Of a DNA stretch of 64,000 nucleotides, positions 20,593-29,408 are shown piece after piece; position 1 is the stretch's first letter, and every line of letters begins with the position of its first letter. The DNA is taken from the NCBI RefSeq assembly GCF_016887565.1, contig NZ_CP069396.1, positions 8,476,001 to 8,540,000 of the forward strand. Reading direction: 5' to 3'. The translations under genes were made by a program, and so were the position numbers. Under the pieces are notes generated by a model. It was not told the origin of the DNA. It made no database searches and saw only the letters and a list, made by a program, of their open reading frames with translations. The DNA comes from Archangium violaceum. GTDB taxonomy: Bacteria > Myxococcota > Myxococcia > Myxococcales > Myxococcaceae.

Positions 20593-21789
20593 CTACCCCA
20601 CCAGGCGCTCGAGCGACCTGGAGGCATCGAGGGCACGCTGGAGATCGGCCCAGAGGTCCTCGGGGTTCTCCAGGCCCACGCTGACGCGGAGCATTCCCTC
20701 GGAGATGCCGCTGGACTCGCGGGCCCGCGCGTCCACCACGCGATGCGTGAGGCTCGCGGGGTGCTGGATGAGGGTGTCCACGGAGCCGAGACTCACCGCG
20801 GGGGTGAGCAGCTCCAGCCGCTCCATCACCCGGGCCGCCGCGCGCCCTCCTCCGGCCAGTTCGAAGGAGATGAGACAACCGGGTCCCCGCATCTGCCGGC
20901 CGATGAGCCCCTCGGGATCGCCCCCGGCGAGCCCCGGGTACCAGGTGCGGGACACGGCGGGATGCGAGGCCAGACGCTCCGCGAGGAACGTGGCCCCCCG
21001 CTGCGCCTCCCGGACGCGGACGGGGAGCGTCGCGAGGCCCCGGTGCAGCATGTAGCCCGCCTCGGGGTGGAGCACACCGCCGGTGGCGATGCGCACCTGG
21101 CGCAGCCGCGCCGCCCAGGCCGCGTTCGTGGCCACCACGCCGCCCATGACGTCACCGTGCCCGCCGAGGAACTTGGTCGCGCTGTGCAGCACCATGGCGG
21201 CGCCGTGCGCGAGCGGGTTCTGGAGGACGGGCGTGGCGAAGGTGGAGTCCACCAGCACCGGGACGTTACCGGCCTGGGCCACCACCCGCGCGATGTCGAT
21301 GAGCGCCAGCGTGGGGTTGGCCGGGGTCTCGATGACGACGAGCGCCGTGTCCGGACGCAGGGCCTGGGCGACGTGATGGGGATGCGTCCAGGTGACCTCC
21401 AGCCCCAGCAGGCCGCTGTCCAGCAGGTGGTCCGTGCCACCGTAGACGGGACGGCAGGCCACCACGTGCGTGCCGCCCTGGCGCGCCGCGAGCAGCACCG
21501 CCGTCAGCGCGGCCATGCCCGAACCGAAGGCCACCGCCTCCTCGGCGCCCTCCAGCGCGGCGAGGGCCTTCTCGAAACGGACCACGGTGGGGTTGTGCAG
21601 CCGGGCGTAGATGGGGTTGTCGCGCAGGGGACCGCCCTGGGCGAGGGCGTCGAAGCACTCGCCGATGCCCCCGAGGCTGCCCACGGGATAGGTCGTGGAG
21701 AGATCGATCGGCGGCGCATGGACGCCCAGAGAGGACAGATCCTCACGGCCGGAGTGGACCGCACGCGTTTCGAAGCCGAGCTGCTTCAT
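20593..21789 (-). CDS. Cys/Met metabolism PLP-dependent enzyme (cystathionine gamma-synthase or methionine gamma-lyase type)
   Basis: A fold-type I PLP enzyme of 398 residues, standard length for the trans-sulfuration family. The Schiff-base lysine is Lys206 in HSATKFLGGH; the phosphate-binding Tyr61 and Arg63 are in YARLHNPT, with the cofactor-stacking Tyr116 in VYGGT. Members make cystathionine or cleave methionine, cystathionine or homocysteine; sequence alone does not decide. The adjoining Lrp/AsnC regulator, 49 bp away and divergent, is more often linked to catabolic methionine gamma-lyases. ATG 21789 has GGGAGGA 9 nt upstream. Confidence 0.88.
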   Translation of the reverse strand: MKQLGFETRAVHSGREDLSSLGVHAPPIDLSTTYPVGSLGGIGECFDALAQGGPLRDNPIYARLHNPTVVRFEKALAALEGAEEAVAFGSGMAALTAVLLAARQGGTHVVACRPVYGGTDHLLDSGLLGLEVTWTHPHHVAQALRPDTALVVIETPANPTLALIDIARVVAQAGNVPVLVDSTFATPVLQNPLAHGAAMVLHSATKFLGGHGDVMGGVVATNAAWAARLRQVRIATGGVLHPEAGYMLHRGLATLPVRVREAQRGATFLAERLASHPAVSRTWYPGLAGGDPEGLIGRQMRGPGCLISFELAGGGRAAARVMERLELLTPAVSLGSVDTLIQHPASLTHRVVDARARESSGISEGMLRVSVGLENPEDLWADLQRALDASRSLERLVG

Positions 21790-21838
21790 CCGAATTTCCT
21801 CCCGCGAACAGGGTGGAAAAAGGAATACGCTTCCGTGC

Positions 21839-22423
21839 ATGGAAGGGACATCGAATAGGCTGCGGAAGACCCCGGCGGAAGCGGAGCTGGACCGAATCGA
21901 CTTCGCCATCCTGGAGGCCTTGCAGAAGAATGCTCGGCTCTCGAACAAGGAGCTGGCCGCCGAGGTGGGGCTGGCGCAGTCGAGCTGCCTGGCGCGGGTG
22001 GCCCGGCTCCGGGAGACCGGCGTGCTCAAATCGTTCCACGCCGAGGTGGACGCGCGAGCGGTGGGGATTGGCCTCCAGGCGATGATCGCCGTGCGGCTCC
22101 GGCAACACTCACGGGAGCTGGTGGAGGAGTTCCGCCGCCACGCGCTCTCGCTGCCCCAGGTGCTGGCCGTCTACCACGTGGCCGGAGCGAACGACTTCCT
22201 CCTGCACGTCGCGGTGCGGGACGCGGACCACCTGAGGGACCTGGGCATGGACGCCTTCACCACCCGGCCCGAGGTGGCTCACCTGGAGACGTCGCTCATC
22301 TTCGAGTACGTCCGCAGTCCCGGAATGCCCCTCTACGAGCCCACGGAGGCCCGGCGGGCCCCGGCGAGGAAACCCGAGGCCCTCAAGCGGCCCCGCAGAC
22401 CGTCCAGAGCAACCGCTCGATGA
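21839..22423 (+). CDS. Lrp/AsnC family transcriptional regulator
   Basis: A 194-residue regulator. The N-terminal winged helix-turn-helix contains LDRIDFAILEALQKNARLS and LAAEVGLAQSSCLARVARL, followed by an AsnC-type ligand-binding domain (about 75-155). The C-terminal 35 residues are an Arg/Pro/Ala-rich tail beyond the usual length. It probably controls the divergent PLP gene in response to an amino acid; the 49-bp spacer between the two starts must hold overlapping promoters. The last 41 bp overlap the end of holA on the other strand. Confidence 0.9.
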   Translation: MEGTSNRLRKTPAEAELDRIDFAILEALQKNARLSNKELAAEVGLAQSSCLARVARLRETGVLKSFHAEVDARAVGIGLQAMIAVRLRQHSRELVEEFRRHALSLPQVLAVYHVAGANDFLLHVAVRDADHLRDLGMDAFTTRPEVAHLETSLIFEYVRSPGMPLYEPTEARRAPARKPEALKRPRRPSRATAR

Positions 22424-23699
22424 CGAGCTTGCCGCTCGCGGAGGACTTGAGCGACAGGTCCGCCTCGGCGCACGCCACCAGCGCGTCGAGCAGCTCCCGC
22501 CGCTTGTAGCGCGCCGCGCCCTGCATCGCGAGGAAGGCCGCGTAGGGGTGAGGGGCCTTGCCCTTCGCCGCCTTGGCCTCCTCCTCCACCCGGGGGAACA
22601 CGCGCGCCTTGAAGTCCGGGAACGAGCGCGGCACCGAGCCTCCCGCGTACTTCTCCAGCCGCTCGTGGTTCTCCAGCATGCCGCGCGTGATGGAGGCCAC
22701 CGCGCCCAGCAGTTGCAACCCGTGCACGCCCTGCCCCATCGCGTCCATCGTGTAGGCCAGCGCCGCCTTGAAGTCGCGGTTCTGCAGCGCCTCGGACAGC
22801 TCGAAGAACTCCTCCTCGCGCGTGTGCGCCACCAGCAGCGCCACGTCCGAGGACTCGATGGTGTTGCCCTCCGCGTACGTGGCCAGCTTCTCCAGCTCGG
22901 ACTGCAACAGCCGCACGTTGCCGCCGATGCGCTCCTTGAGCTGCGCCGCCGCGCCCTTGCCCAGCTTCTTCTTGAAGGGCCGCAGGAACTCCTCGGCCAG
23001 CGGCTCTATCTCCAGGTCCTTGTGGCGCGCCGCCACCTTGCGCTCGACCACCCGCCCCTTGTCCGCCGCGAGCTTCACCAGCGGGTTCTTCGAATCCACC
23101 TCCGAGGCCGCCATCACCAGCGCATGCCCCGGTGGGACACCCTTCTGGAACAGGTCCAGCAGCGCGCTCGTGTCACCCTCGGGCGCGGTGATGCGCTCCT
23201 CGCGGCAGAACGCGGCCACCTCCTTGAGGAAGACCAGGTCCGCCTCGGCGAGGTCGACGTTCAGCTCCTCCTTCCACTGCTCCACCGACGGGGCCCCGCG
23301 CGCTCCCGGATCGATCTGGTCCGCGCCCCACCCGGCCCGCGCCGCCAGCGCCAGCAGCCGCCGCGCGCCCTCCTTGCGCTTGCCCGCCTTCCACGCCTCG
23401 CGCGCCTTGCCCAGCGCGTCCCCCCTCCCCTTCTTCGGCGCGAGGAACTCCGGGTCCCTCACCAGCACCACCTTGCGCCCGGGGAAGAGGGGCAGCGTGG
23501 CCAGCTCCTGCGCCACCTCGCGCGGCGAGCCCGCGTCCAGCACCGCGAAGTTCAACCCCGCCGAGGCGTCCGGCAACAGCACCTTCACCAGCTCGTCCGC
23601 GCCCCGGCGCACCAGGTACTCCTCGCCCCATAGCAGGTAGAGCGGCTGCACCTTGCCGGCCTTCGCCTCGTCCAGCACGTCCTCGATGTCCGCGCTCAT
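22383..23699 (-). CDS. holA: DNA polymerase III delta subunit
   Basis: Clamp-loader subunit that opens the beta sliding clamp at the replisome. The 438-residue protein starts MSADIEDVLDEAKAGKVQPLYLLWGEEYLVR, shown here in part only as its key PLYLLWGEEYLV motif near residue 20. It also has GNVRLLQSELEKLATYA and the C-terminal helical domain with VHGLQLLGAV. It is longer than E. coli HolA (343), owing to an insert around residues 85-180 rich in Lys and Glu. The ATG at 23699 overlaps the holB stop as ATGA, so the two are coupled. The frame is open further upstream but within holB. Confidence 0.9.
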   Translation of the reverse strand: MSADIEDVLDEAKAGKVQPLYLLWGEEYLVRRGADELVKVLLPDASAGLNFAVLDAGSPREVAQELATLPLFPGRKVVLVRDPEFLAPKKGRGDALGKAREAWKAGKRKEGARRLLALAARAGWGADQIDPGARGAPSVEQWKEELNVDLAEADLVFLKEVAAFCREERITAPEGDTSALLDLFQKGVPPGHALVMAASEVDSKNPLVKLAADKGRVVERKVAARHKDLEIEPLAEEFLRPFKKKLGKGAAAQLKERIGGNVRLLQSELEKLATYAEGNTIESSDVALLVAHTREEEFFELSEALQNRDFKAALAYTMDAMGQGVHGLQLLGAVASITRGMLENHERLEKYAGGSVPRSFPDFKARVFPRVEEEAKAAKGKAPHPYAAFLAMQGAARYKRRELLDALVACAEADLSLKSSASGKLVIERLLWTVCGAA

Positions 23700-24724
23700 C
23701 GCCCCTCCAGCAGCTCGATGAGCATCCGCTCGAGCTGAAGCCTCGGCGCCCCATTGCGCTCCACGATGATGGCCTTCGTCTTCTCCAGCAGCGCGTGCCG
23801 CCGGTGCAGCGTGGACTCGTGCGTACGCTCCGCCACCTCGCGCGCCAGCGTCTCCAGATCCCTGTTGGCCAGACGCTCCACGCCCGCTCCCGCCAGCGCC
23901 ACGTCCCGCGTCCACAGGGACAGGATGGAGAGCGCCTGCTCGGCCAGCTCACGCGTGGCGCCGAACGTCTCGGCCCAGCGCAGCAGGGCGCCCATGTCGC
24001 CGGGCTTCAGGGCCTCGAAACCGCTGATGACCTCCTTGCGCGCCGCGAGTGCGTCGACATCCAACGCCATCGCGCGCCCCAGACTGCCGCCCGCCATCAC
24101 CGCCGCGAGCTCCGCCGTCTGGGGGTCCAACTTGCGCTCCTTCTGGAGACGCTCGGAGATGAGCGCCACGGGGAGCGGGCCGAAGTACACCTTGCTGCAC
24201 CGGCTGCGGATGGTGGGCAGCAGCTTGTCCGGTGCCGAGGCCAGGAGGATGAGCGTGGTGTCCGAGGGCGGCTCCTCGAGCGTCTTGAGGAACGCGTTCT
24301 GGGCCTGCTGATTCAGCGTGTGCGCATCGACCACGATGGCGACCTTGCGCTTGGACTCAAGGCCGCGCAGGGAGATGCGCTCCAGCAGGCCGCGGATCTG
24401 CTCCACGCGGATCTCCCGGCTGGGCGTGCCACTGAAGTCCGAGCGCCCCGCGAGGCCGCGCTCCACGCGCTCGGCATCCGGCATGAGCCAGGTGACATCG
24501 GGGTGGGAGCCCTTGGCGATGCGGGAGCACCCGTCACAGGAACCACACCCTTCGTTGGGCTTCTCCGGGCAGGTGAGCGCCTGGGCGAGCCCGATGGCGG
24601 CGAGCTCCTTGCCGACGCCCTCGGGTCCGGCGAAGAGGTAGGCATGGTGCACCGAGCCACTGCGAAGCGCCGCCTGGAGCGCATCAATGGCGCGAGGCTG
24701 TCCGACGACCGAGGCCAACGTCAT
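23696..24724 (-). CDS. holB: DNA polymerase III delta-prime subunit
   Basis: Clamp-loader AAA+ subunit of 342 residues. The P-loop region GPEGVGKE (33-40) lacks the usual Ser/Thr, as expected for delta-prime, which does not hydrolyse ATP. A four-cysteine zinc module follows (Cys52, 60, 63, 66). LKTLEEPPSDTTLILLAS and the SRC motif in TIRSRCSKV are family signatures. ATG 24724 precedes MTLASVVGQPRAI. It is followed, with a 4-nt overlap, by holA. The 157 bp upstream contain repeat locus B. Confidence 0.92.
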   Translation of the reverse strand: MTLASVVGQPRAIDALQAALRSGSVHHAYLFAGPEGVGKELAAIGLAQALTCPEKPNEGCGSCDGCSRIAKGSHPDVTWLMPDAERVERGLAGRSDFSGTPSREIRVEQIRGLLERISLRGLESKRKVAIVVDAHTLNQQAQNAFLKTLEEPPSDTTLILLASAPDKLLPTIRSRCSKVYFGPLPVALISERLQKERKLDPQTAELAAVMAGGSLGRAMALDVDALAARKEVISGFEALKPGDMGALLRWAETFGATRELAEQALSILSLWTRDVALAGAGVERLANRDLETLAREVAERTHESTLHRRHALLEKTKAIIVERNGAPRLQLERMLIELLEGR

Positions 24725-24778
24725 GGCGCGTGTATCCCCGCTCGGGCCGCACCCGTCAACCACTCATGGGGTAGCCCA

Positions 24779-24880
24779 TCCCTCTCCCGCCGGGAGAGGG
24801 TCGGGGTGAGGGTACCTCGCCTCCCAGGTTGACCCCGTGTATGCCCCCTCTCCCTCTGGGAGAGGGCTGGGGTGAGGGTC
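24779..24880. repeat. Hairpin repeat, locus B (two direct copies)
   Basis: Two same-direction copies of the CCCTCTCCC / GGGAGAGGG hairpin followed by TCGGGGTGAGGGT (about 24779-24813) and CTGGGGTGAGGGTC (about 24844-24880). The sequence between them (ending GTGTATGCC) resembles that in locus A (GTGCATGCC). It lies between the start of holB and the stop of the DUF2400 gene. Confidence 0.8.
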
Positions 24881-24881
24881 A

Positions 24882-25829
24882 TCACCTTCTCCCCCGAGCC
24901 CCCTTCGTCCCACTCCGTGCCCGAGCTGTCTTCTGTCCCACGGAGCAAGCGGGAAGCAACTTGCACCGGGAGCAATTCTCCGGAACGGGCTGGGTGGGGC
25001 ACACGCCGCTCATGCCGTAGTGACACAGGGCGAAGTCGAAGCGGACGGGGTCCTCGGCATCGAGCGCGCGCAGGGAAGCGGTCACCTCCTCGGCGGTGCG
25101 CCAGCTCAGGTCGTTTCGGCGCGTCAGTCCAAGGTGCTTCGAGATGCGCCCGATGTGCGTATCCAGGGGGATGAGGAGCGCGGAGGGGCGAACGGTCTTC
25201 CAGACCCCGAGGTCCACGCCATCCGGCCCGCGAACCATCCACCGGAGGAAGAGATTCAACCGCTTGGCGGCGCCGGGTCCGAGGGGCGAGGGCAACAGGT
25301 GATGCAACCCGCGCTCGGGCCCGAGCGCCTCGCGCAGGGGCGCCATGGGCACCTCCCGCAGGGCCGAGGTGAACGCATCCAGCGCCCCATGCCAGGAGCC
25401 ACGGGCCTCGAGACCCCGGACGAAGAGCGCCTCCAAACTACCGTGCTCGCGCAGAGCGCGCCCCATGCCCAGCAGCAGCACGGCGACATCCGTCCCCACG
25501 TTGAAGCGATAAACGAACCCCTGGAGCAATTCACGCGCACGAGGCACGTCCAACGCACGAACGAACGCCGCTGGGGACGAGCCCATGCGCTGGAGCAGTG
25601 CGTCCACCTTGGGCCGGAAGAGGTCCGCGCGCCCGTACGCCAGCGCCGCCGCCAGCAGTGCGCTCACCTCGATATCCCGCGGGTCGCGGTAGCGGTGGGG
25701 AAACTCGAGCGGGTCGAAGGCGATCCGCGCCCGGCTGTCGGTCGATGCCAGGAAGGCATCCAGGCACGGGCGCAGGCGCTCGGCCTCTCTGGGGCTCAGC
25801 CCTGTGTGTTCTCGCGTTCGCCGGGGCAT
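24882..25829 (-). CDS. TIGR02757/DUF2400 family protein, HhH-GPD-like with Fe-S cysteines
   Basis: A 315-residue protein. The N-terminal half has the family signature DPLEFPHRYRDPRDIEV and AAALAYGRAD; the middle has LDTHIGRISKHLGLTRR, which resembles the HhH-GPD region of base-excision glycosylases. The C-terminus has four cysteines spaced C-x8-C-x2-C-x5-C, close to the endonuclease III iron-sulfur loop. A role in DNA repair is therefore plausible, but the family has no proven activity. The start ATG 25829 gives the conserved N-terminus. Its stop lies at the edge of repeat locus B. Confidence 0.83.
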   Translation of the reverse strand: MPRRTREHTGLSPREAERLRPCLDAFLASTDSRARIAFDPLEFPHRYRDPRDIEVSALLAAALAYGRADLFRPKVDALLQRMGSSPAAFVRALDVPRARELLQGFVYRFNVGTDVAVLLLGMGRALREHGSLEALFVRGLEARGSWHGALDAFTSALREVPMAPLREALGPERGLHHLLPSPLGPGAAKRLNLFLRWMVRGPDGVDLGVWKTVRPSALLIPLDTHIGRISKHLGLTRRNDLSWRTAEEVTASLRALDAEDPVRFDFALCHYGMSGVCPTQPVPENCSRCKLLPACSVGQKTARARSGTKGARGRR

Positions 25830-25938
25830 GGTTCAGGAGACTCCGTAGCCTGGAGGAACCGGTTCCGCCACGGAGTTCATCCCCGAGGAGCGCCCGGAGG
25901 ACAGAACCTCCGGGGTAGACGCTCCCCCTGGACCGACC

Positions 25939-26517
25939 TCACGGGATGACGGAGGGAACACCGTACCGCGACTGGATGAGCCGGGCCGGACCCGACGGAG
26001 GAATCACGACCACCATGAGGCGGTCGTACTCGGTATCGGGGATGGGCTGGATACGAAGCCCGGCGAGCGCCTCGATCAACGAGGGGAGCGTGTTGCTGTG
26101 CTCCACCACCAGGACGGTCCTTCCCTGGTGCTGGGAGAGGATCTCCCGGGCCACCTCCGAGGCATGCGCCTGTGCGCCCGTCTTGATCTCCCGCACGGTC
26201 ACGGGCACTCCTACCTGGTCCGCCAGCGGCTGGGCCGTGTCACGCGTCCGGCGATACTGGGTGGCGTAGATGGCGCTCACGCCCGCGTTGCCGGCCACCT
26301 GGAGCAGCGCCTCCGCGCGCTGCTGTCCGGCCGGAGTGAGGGCCGGATCATCCCCGCCCTCGGTGGCCTTCTCCGCGTGCCGGACCAGCACCACGACGGT
26401 GGACGCGCTCGGCGGAGACGAGGGCTCGACCCGCGAGCTCGTGGAGTGAGCGCCGGTGCAGGCGGCCAGCGGCAGCAGGCAGGCCAGAAGCAGGAGACGG
26501 GGAGTGGTGGTGCGCAT
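25939..26517 (-). CDS. Histidine phosphatase family lipoprotein
   Basis: A 192-residue phosphoglycerate-mutase-like phosphatase attached to a membrane as a lipoprotein: the signal peptide ends in LPLAAC with lipidated Cys20. The phosphohistidine motif is VRHAEK (Arg46-His47), followed by LTPAGQQRAEAL, and a second His in VVEHSNTLP. The substrate in the periplasm is unknown. ATG 26517 has AGGAG 7 nt upstream; an in-frame extension upstream is not supported. It is divergent from the MEDS kinase gene. Confidence 0.88.
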   Translation of the reverse strand: MRTTTPRLLLLACLLPLAACTGAHSTSSRVEPSSPPSASTVVVLVRHAEKATEGGDDPALTPAGQQRAEALLQVAGNAGVSAIYATQYRRTRDTAQPLADQVGVPVTVREIKTGAQAHASEVAREILSQHQGRTVLVVEHSNTLPSLIEALAGLRIQPIPDTEYDRLMVVVIPPSGPARLIQSRYGVPSVIP

Positions 26518-26686
26518 GCGAGGACTCCTGGGAAGCAGGGTGGACGCGCCGAGGATATCCGGGCCTTCTTCCGACCGTTGCGCAACCGGACGGCCTGAGA
26601 AGCGAGCATTCATTGCCGTCCGCGGACGCCATGCGCATGTGATGGAGTGGACGGCCGGCAGGCCCCTTCTCCACTCCGAGGGCCTC

Positions 26687-28198
26687 ATGCACGAAAGCCC
26701 CCCGCTGGCTTCCTCTTCATCTCACTCGCTCCTGGAGGAAGCAGGGGTGGCGGTGGGTCCGACCCCCCAACAACTCTCCCTGTTGGGGCCGGGCGCTCAC
26801 CTCTGCCTCATCTACGAACGAGTCGAGGAGGAGGTGGCGGCGCTGGTGCCCTACTTGCGGATGGGGCTCGAGCAGGGTCAGCGATGCATCTACGCCCTGG
26901 ACGAGCACATCGCGGACGAGGTGGCCGCGGTGCTCGAGGCGCACGGAGTGGACGTGGAGGGCGAGCGGGCACGCAAGGCCCTCATCTTCCTCACCCAGCG
27001 CGACGCCTTCCTCCAATGGGGGGAGTTCGTCCCGGAGCGGATGATCGATTTCCTCCATCACCTGGAGGAGCAGGCGCTGGCGGAGGGCTTCACGGGGCTG
27101 CGCACCTCCGGGGAGATGACGTGGACGCTGCACTCGAAACCGGGCTGCGAGAACCTCATCCGCTACGAGTCGCAGCTCAACCGCTACTACACGACGACCT
27201 TCCACTCGCTGACCATCTGCCAGTACCACCGGAGCCGCTTCCGGCCGGAGATCATCCGCGACGTGATGCGCACCCACCCGCGGGTCCTCATCGGCGACGA
27301 GGTGTTCGACAACCTCTACTACGAAACACCGGAGATGGTGTTGGGAGAGGAGTCGGCGGCTCGGCGCGTGGAGTGGATGATGGGGCAGCTCAAGCGGATG
27401 AGGGCGGCCGAGCGCACGCTGGTGAAGCTGGGGACGCAGGTGGAGAGACAGGCGGAGGAGAACGCGCGGCTGTACGAGGAGGCGCGAGAGGCGGTGCGGG
27501 TCCGGGACGATTTCCTCTCGGTGGCCTCACACGAGCTGAAGACGCCGCTGACACCGCTCAACCTGCGGTTGCAGGCGTTGCGGCGCGAGGCGGAGACGAA
27601 TGCCACCGACTTCGTACCCCGTGAGCGCGTGGTGCGCATCGTGGAAGGCGCCGAGCAGCAACTGCGCAAGCTGACCTCGCTGGTGGACGACCTGCTGGAC
27701 GTGTCGCGGTTGGTGGCGGGCAAGCTTCAGCTGAACTGGCAGGCCGTGGACCTGGCCGAGGTGGCTCGGGAGGTGGTGGCCCGCTTCGCGCAGCAGAGCG
27801 AGAAGGTGGGTTGTGAGATGGAGGTGCTCGCCGAGACGCCGGTGTTCGGGCAGTGGGATCGGCTGCGGTTGGATCAGGTGATGACGAACCTGCTGTCCAA
27901 CGCGCTGAAGTACGGCGCGGGCCGGCCCGTGCGTGTGCGGGTCGAGGCGGGGCTCGAATGGGCCGTCCTGGAGGTGCGGGACGAGGGAATTGGCATCGCG
28001 CCCGAGCACCTGACGCGCATCTTCGGCAAGTTCGAACGGGCCGTCTCGGGGCGCCATTACGGCGGGCTGGGCCTGGGGCTCTACATCACGAACCAGCTGG
28101 TGGAGGCCATGGGAGGCCGCATCCAGGTGGAGAGCCAGCCGGGGCGAGGCTCCACGTTCCGCGTGGAGCTGCCTCGCCGGCCCGCGCACACCGCGTGA
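26687..28198 (+). CDS. MEDS-domain sensor histidine kinase
   Basis: Cytoplasmic two-component kinase of 503 residues. Residues about 35-195 form a MEDS (DcmR sensory) domain: HLCLIYERVEEE and YALDEHIADEVAAVL, with GLRTSGEMTWTL. A short coiled coil (about 235-275) leads to HisKA with the phosphorylated His282 in SVASHELKTPLTPL, then HATPase with NLLSNALKYG, DEGIGIAPEHL and GGLGLGLYI. No transmembrane segment or receiver is present, and no partner regulator is adjacent. ATG 26687 is chosen; an in-frame ATG at 26642 is possible, and neither has a good ribosome site. Confidence 0.88.
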   Translation: MHESPPLASSSSHSLLEEAGVAVGPTPQQLSLLGPGAHLCLIYERVEEEVAALVPYLRMGLEQGQRCIYALDEHIADEVAAVLEAHGVDVEGERARKALIFLTQRDAFLQWGEFVPERMIDFLHHLEEQALAEGFTGLRTSGEMTWTLHSKPGCENLIRYESQLNRYYTTTFHSLTICQYHRSRFRPEIIRDVMRTHPRVLIGDEVFDNLYYETPEMVLGEESAARRVEWMMGQLKRMRAAERTLVKLGTQVERQAEENARLYEEAREAVRVRDDFLSVASHELKTPLTPLNLRLQALRREAETNATDFVPRERVVRIVEGAEQQLRKLTSLVDDLLDVSRLVAGKLQLNWQAVDLAEVAREVVARFAQQSEKVGCEMEVLAETPVFGQWDRLRLDQVMTNLLSNALKYGAGRPVRVRVEAGLEWAVLEVRDEGIGIAPEHLTRIFGKFERAVSGRHYGGLGLGLYITNQLVEAMGGRIQVESQPGRGSTFRVELPRRPAHTA

Positions 28199-28220
28199 AT
28201 CAACCCGCGTCCACCCGATA

Positions 28221-28253
28221 CCCTCACCCTGTCCCTCTCCCGGAGGGAGAGGG
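28221..28253. repeat. Hairpin repeat, locus C (single copy)
   Basis: One copy: CCCTCACCCTGT then CCCTCTCCC / GGGAGAGGG around a CGGA centre. It lies between the convergent ends of the histidine kinase and the MoaB-like gene, where it could end transcription from both sides. Confidence 0.75.
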
Positions 28254-28268
28254 GGGGTTGGGTTGGGT

Positions 28269-28931
28269 TCAGCGCGTAAGCTCTCGCACCGCGTGACCCA
28301 GCTCCGGCAGGATGAGCTTGCGTAAACCCAGCTTCACCGCCTTCGGCGAGCCCGGCAGCGCGAAGAGGATCATCCCCTCGTACGTCCCCGCTGTCGCTCG
28401 CGACATCATCGCCGCGCTGCCGATCTCCTCGAACGACAGCATCCGGAACAGCTCGCCGAAGCCCGGCAGCGTCTTCTCGAACAGCCCCTGCAGCGTCTCC
28501 ACCGTGCTGTCCCGGCGGCTGATCCCCGTCCCGCCGTTGAAGATCACCGCCCGCGCCCCCGCCTCCCGCGCCTCCTTCAGCGTCGCGCGGATCGCCTCGG
28601 GCTCGTCCTTGATGACCTTGTAGCCACTCACCGAGTGCCCCTCGGCCTCCAGCAGCTCGCGCAGCACCCGCCCGCTCTCGTCCGTCGACGCGTCCCGGCT
28701 GTCCGAGCACGTCACCACGAACGCACTCACGTGCACCGGCGCGTGCGCCTTGTGCTCCCCCACCGTCCCCGACCCGTGCTCGTGACCGTGGTGATGCTCG
28801 TGGCCGTGCTCGTGCCCGTGGTCATGGTGGGGATGACCATGGTCATGGCCGTGCCCATGATGGTGGTGGTGTCCGTGGTCATGACCGTGCCCGTGGTCAT
28901 GGTCGTCGTGATCGTGTCCCTCGTGTGCCAT
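28269..28931 (-). CDS. moaB: MoaB-like molybdenum cofactor protein with His-rich N-terminus
   Basis: A 220-residue protein. Residues about 60-220 are a MoaB/MogA fold, with VTCSDSRDASTDESG, IFNGGTGISRRD and FEEIGSAAMMSRATAG, the active-site motifs of molybdopterin adenylyltransferase. Residues 2-55 are almost only His, Asp, Gly and Glu (repeated HGHDHGH units), a likely metal-binding or metal-storage tail that ordinary MoaB lacks. The start ATG 28931 has GGAGGAGC 5 nt upstream. It is 14 nt downstream of the Rieske gene in the same operon. The molybdate or metal link is inference. Confidence 0.87.
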   Translation of the reverse strand: MAHEGHDHDDHDHGHGHDHGHHHHHGHGHDHGHPHHDHGHEHGHEHHHGHEHGSGTVGEHKAHAPVHVSAFVVTCSDSRDASTDESGRVLRELLEAEGHSVSGYKVIKDEPEAIRATLKEAREAGARAVIFNGGTGISRRDSTVETLQGLFEKTLPGFGELFRMLSFEEIGSAAMMSRATAGTYEGMILFALPGSPKAVKLGLRKLILPELGHAVRELTR

Positions 28932-28945
28932 CCCGCTCCTCCTGA

Positions 28946-29266
28946 CTACAGGTCCTTCTCGGGCAGCTCGACCACCAGCTCCCCGTCCGCGTCGACCTCG
29001 AGCTCCACCGTGGGCTGGTCGTCGCACACGCCTGGCGAGGTCTCGTTCTTGCCCGTGTCCATGTCGAAGCCGACCTCGTGGCAGGGACAGACCACCATGT
29101 TCCCTTCCAGACGGCCACCGGACAGCAGGCAGCCCGCGTGGTTGCACCAGTCGTCGAGCCCCTTGTAGCGCCCGTTGATCCTGGCAATGCACAGGCTGCG
29201 CTTACCCACCTCGTAGCCCCGCATCTCCTTTTCGGCGAAGTCCGCCGGTCCGAGCTTGATCTTCAT
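28946..29266 (-). CDS. Rieske [2Fe-2S] ferredoxin-like protein
   Basis: A 106-residue soluble electron carrier. Cluster ligands are Cys41-x-His43 in CNHAGC and Cys60-x2-His63 in CPCHEVGFD, spaced as in Rieske ferredoxins of the NirD/BphF type. It has no signal peptide or membrane anchor, so it should act in the cytoplasm as a component of an oxygenase or reductase. It precedes the His-rich MoaB by 14 nt; the two probably share a transcript. The partner enzyme is not in the window unless it is MoaB-dependent. Confidence 0.9.
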   Translation of the reverse strand: MKIKLGPADFAEKEMRGYEVGKRSLCIARINGRYKGLDDWCNHAGCLLSGGRLEGNMVVCPCHEVGFDMDTGKNETSPGVCDDQPTVELEVDADGELVVELPEKDL

Positions 29267-29408
29267 CGGTTGCGTCTCTCGTGGTTCCCTGGAGCCAATA
29301 CCTGGGCGTCCTTGTATCCCGACCCGGCTACCCCCGGGGAGGTCTTGCGCGTGAAACTCGCGTTTCCGCTCGCCTGCACCCTCGTTCCATGGGCATTAAT
29401 TTCCCCCC

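Noticed and set aside
28750..28930. His/Asp/Gly repeat region considered as a DNA tandem repeat or CRISPR-like array
   Set aside because: Units are irregular in length and lie in frame inside the MoaB N-terminus; explained by the His-rich tail.
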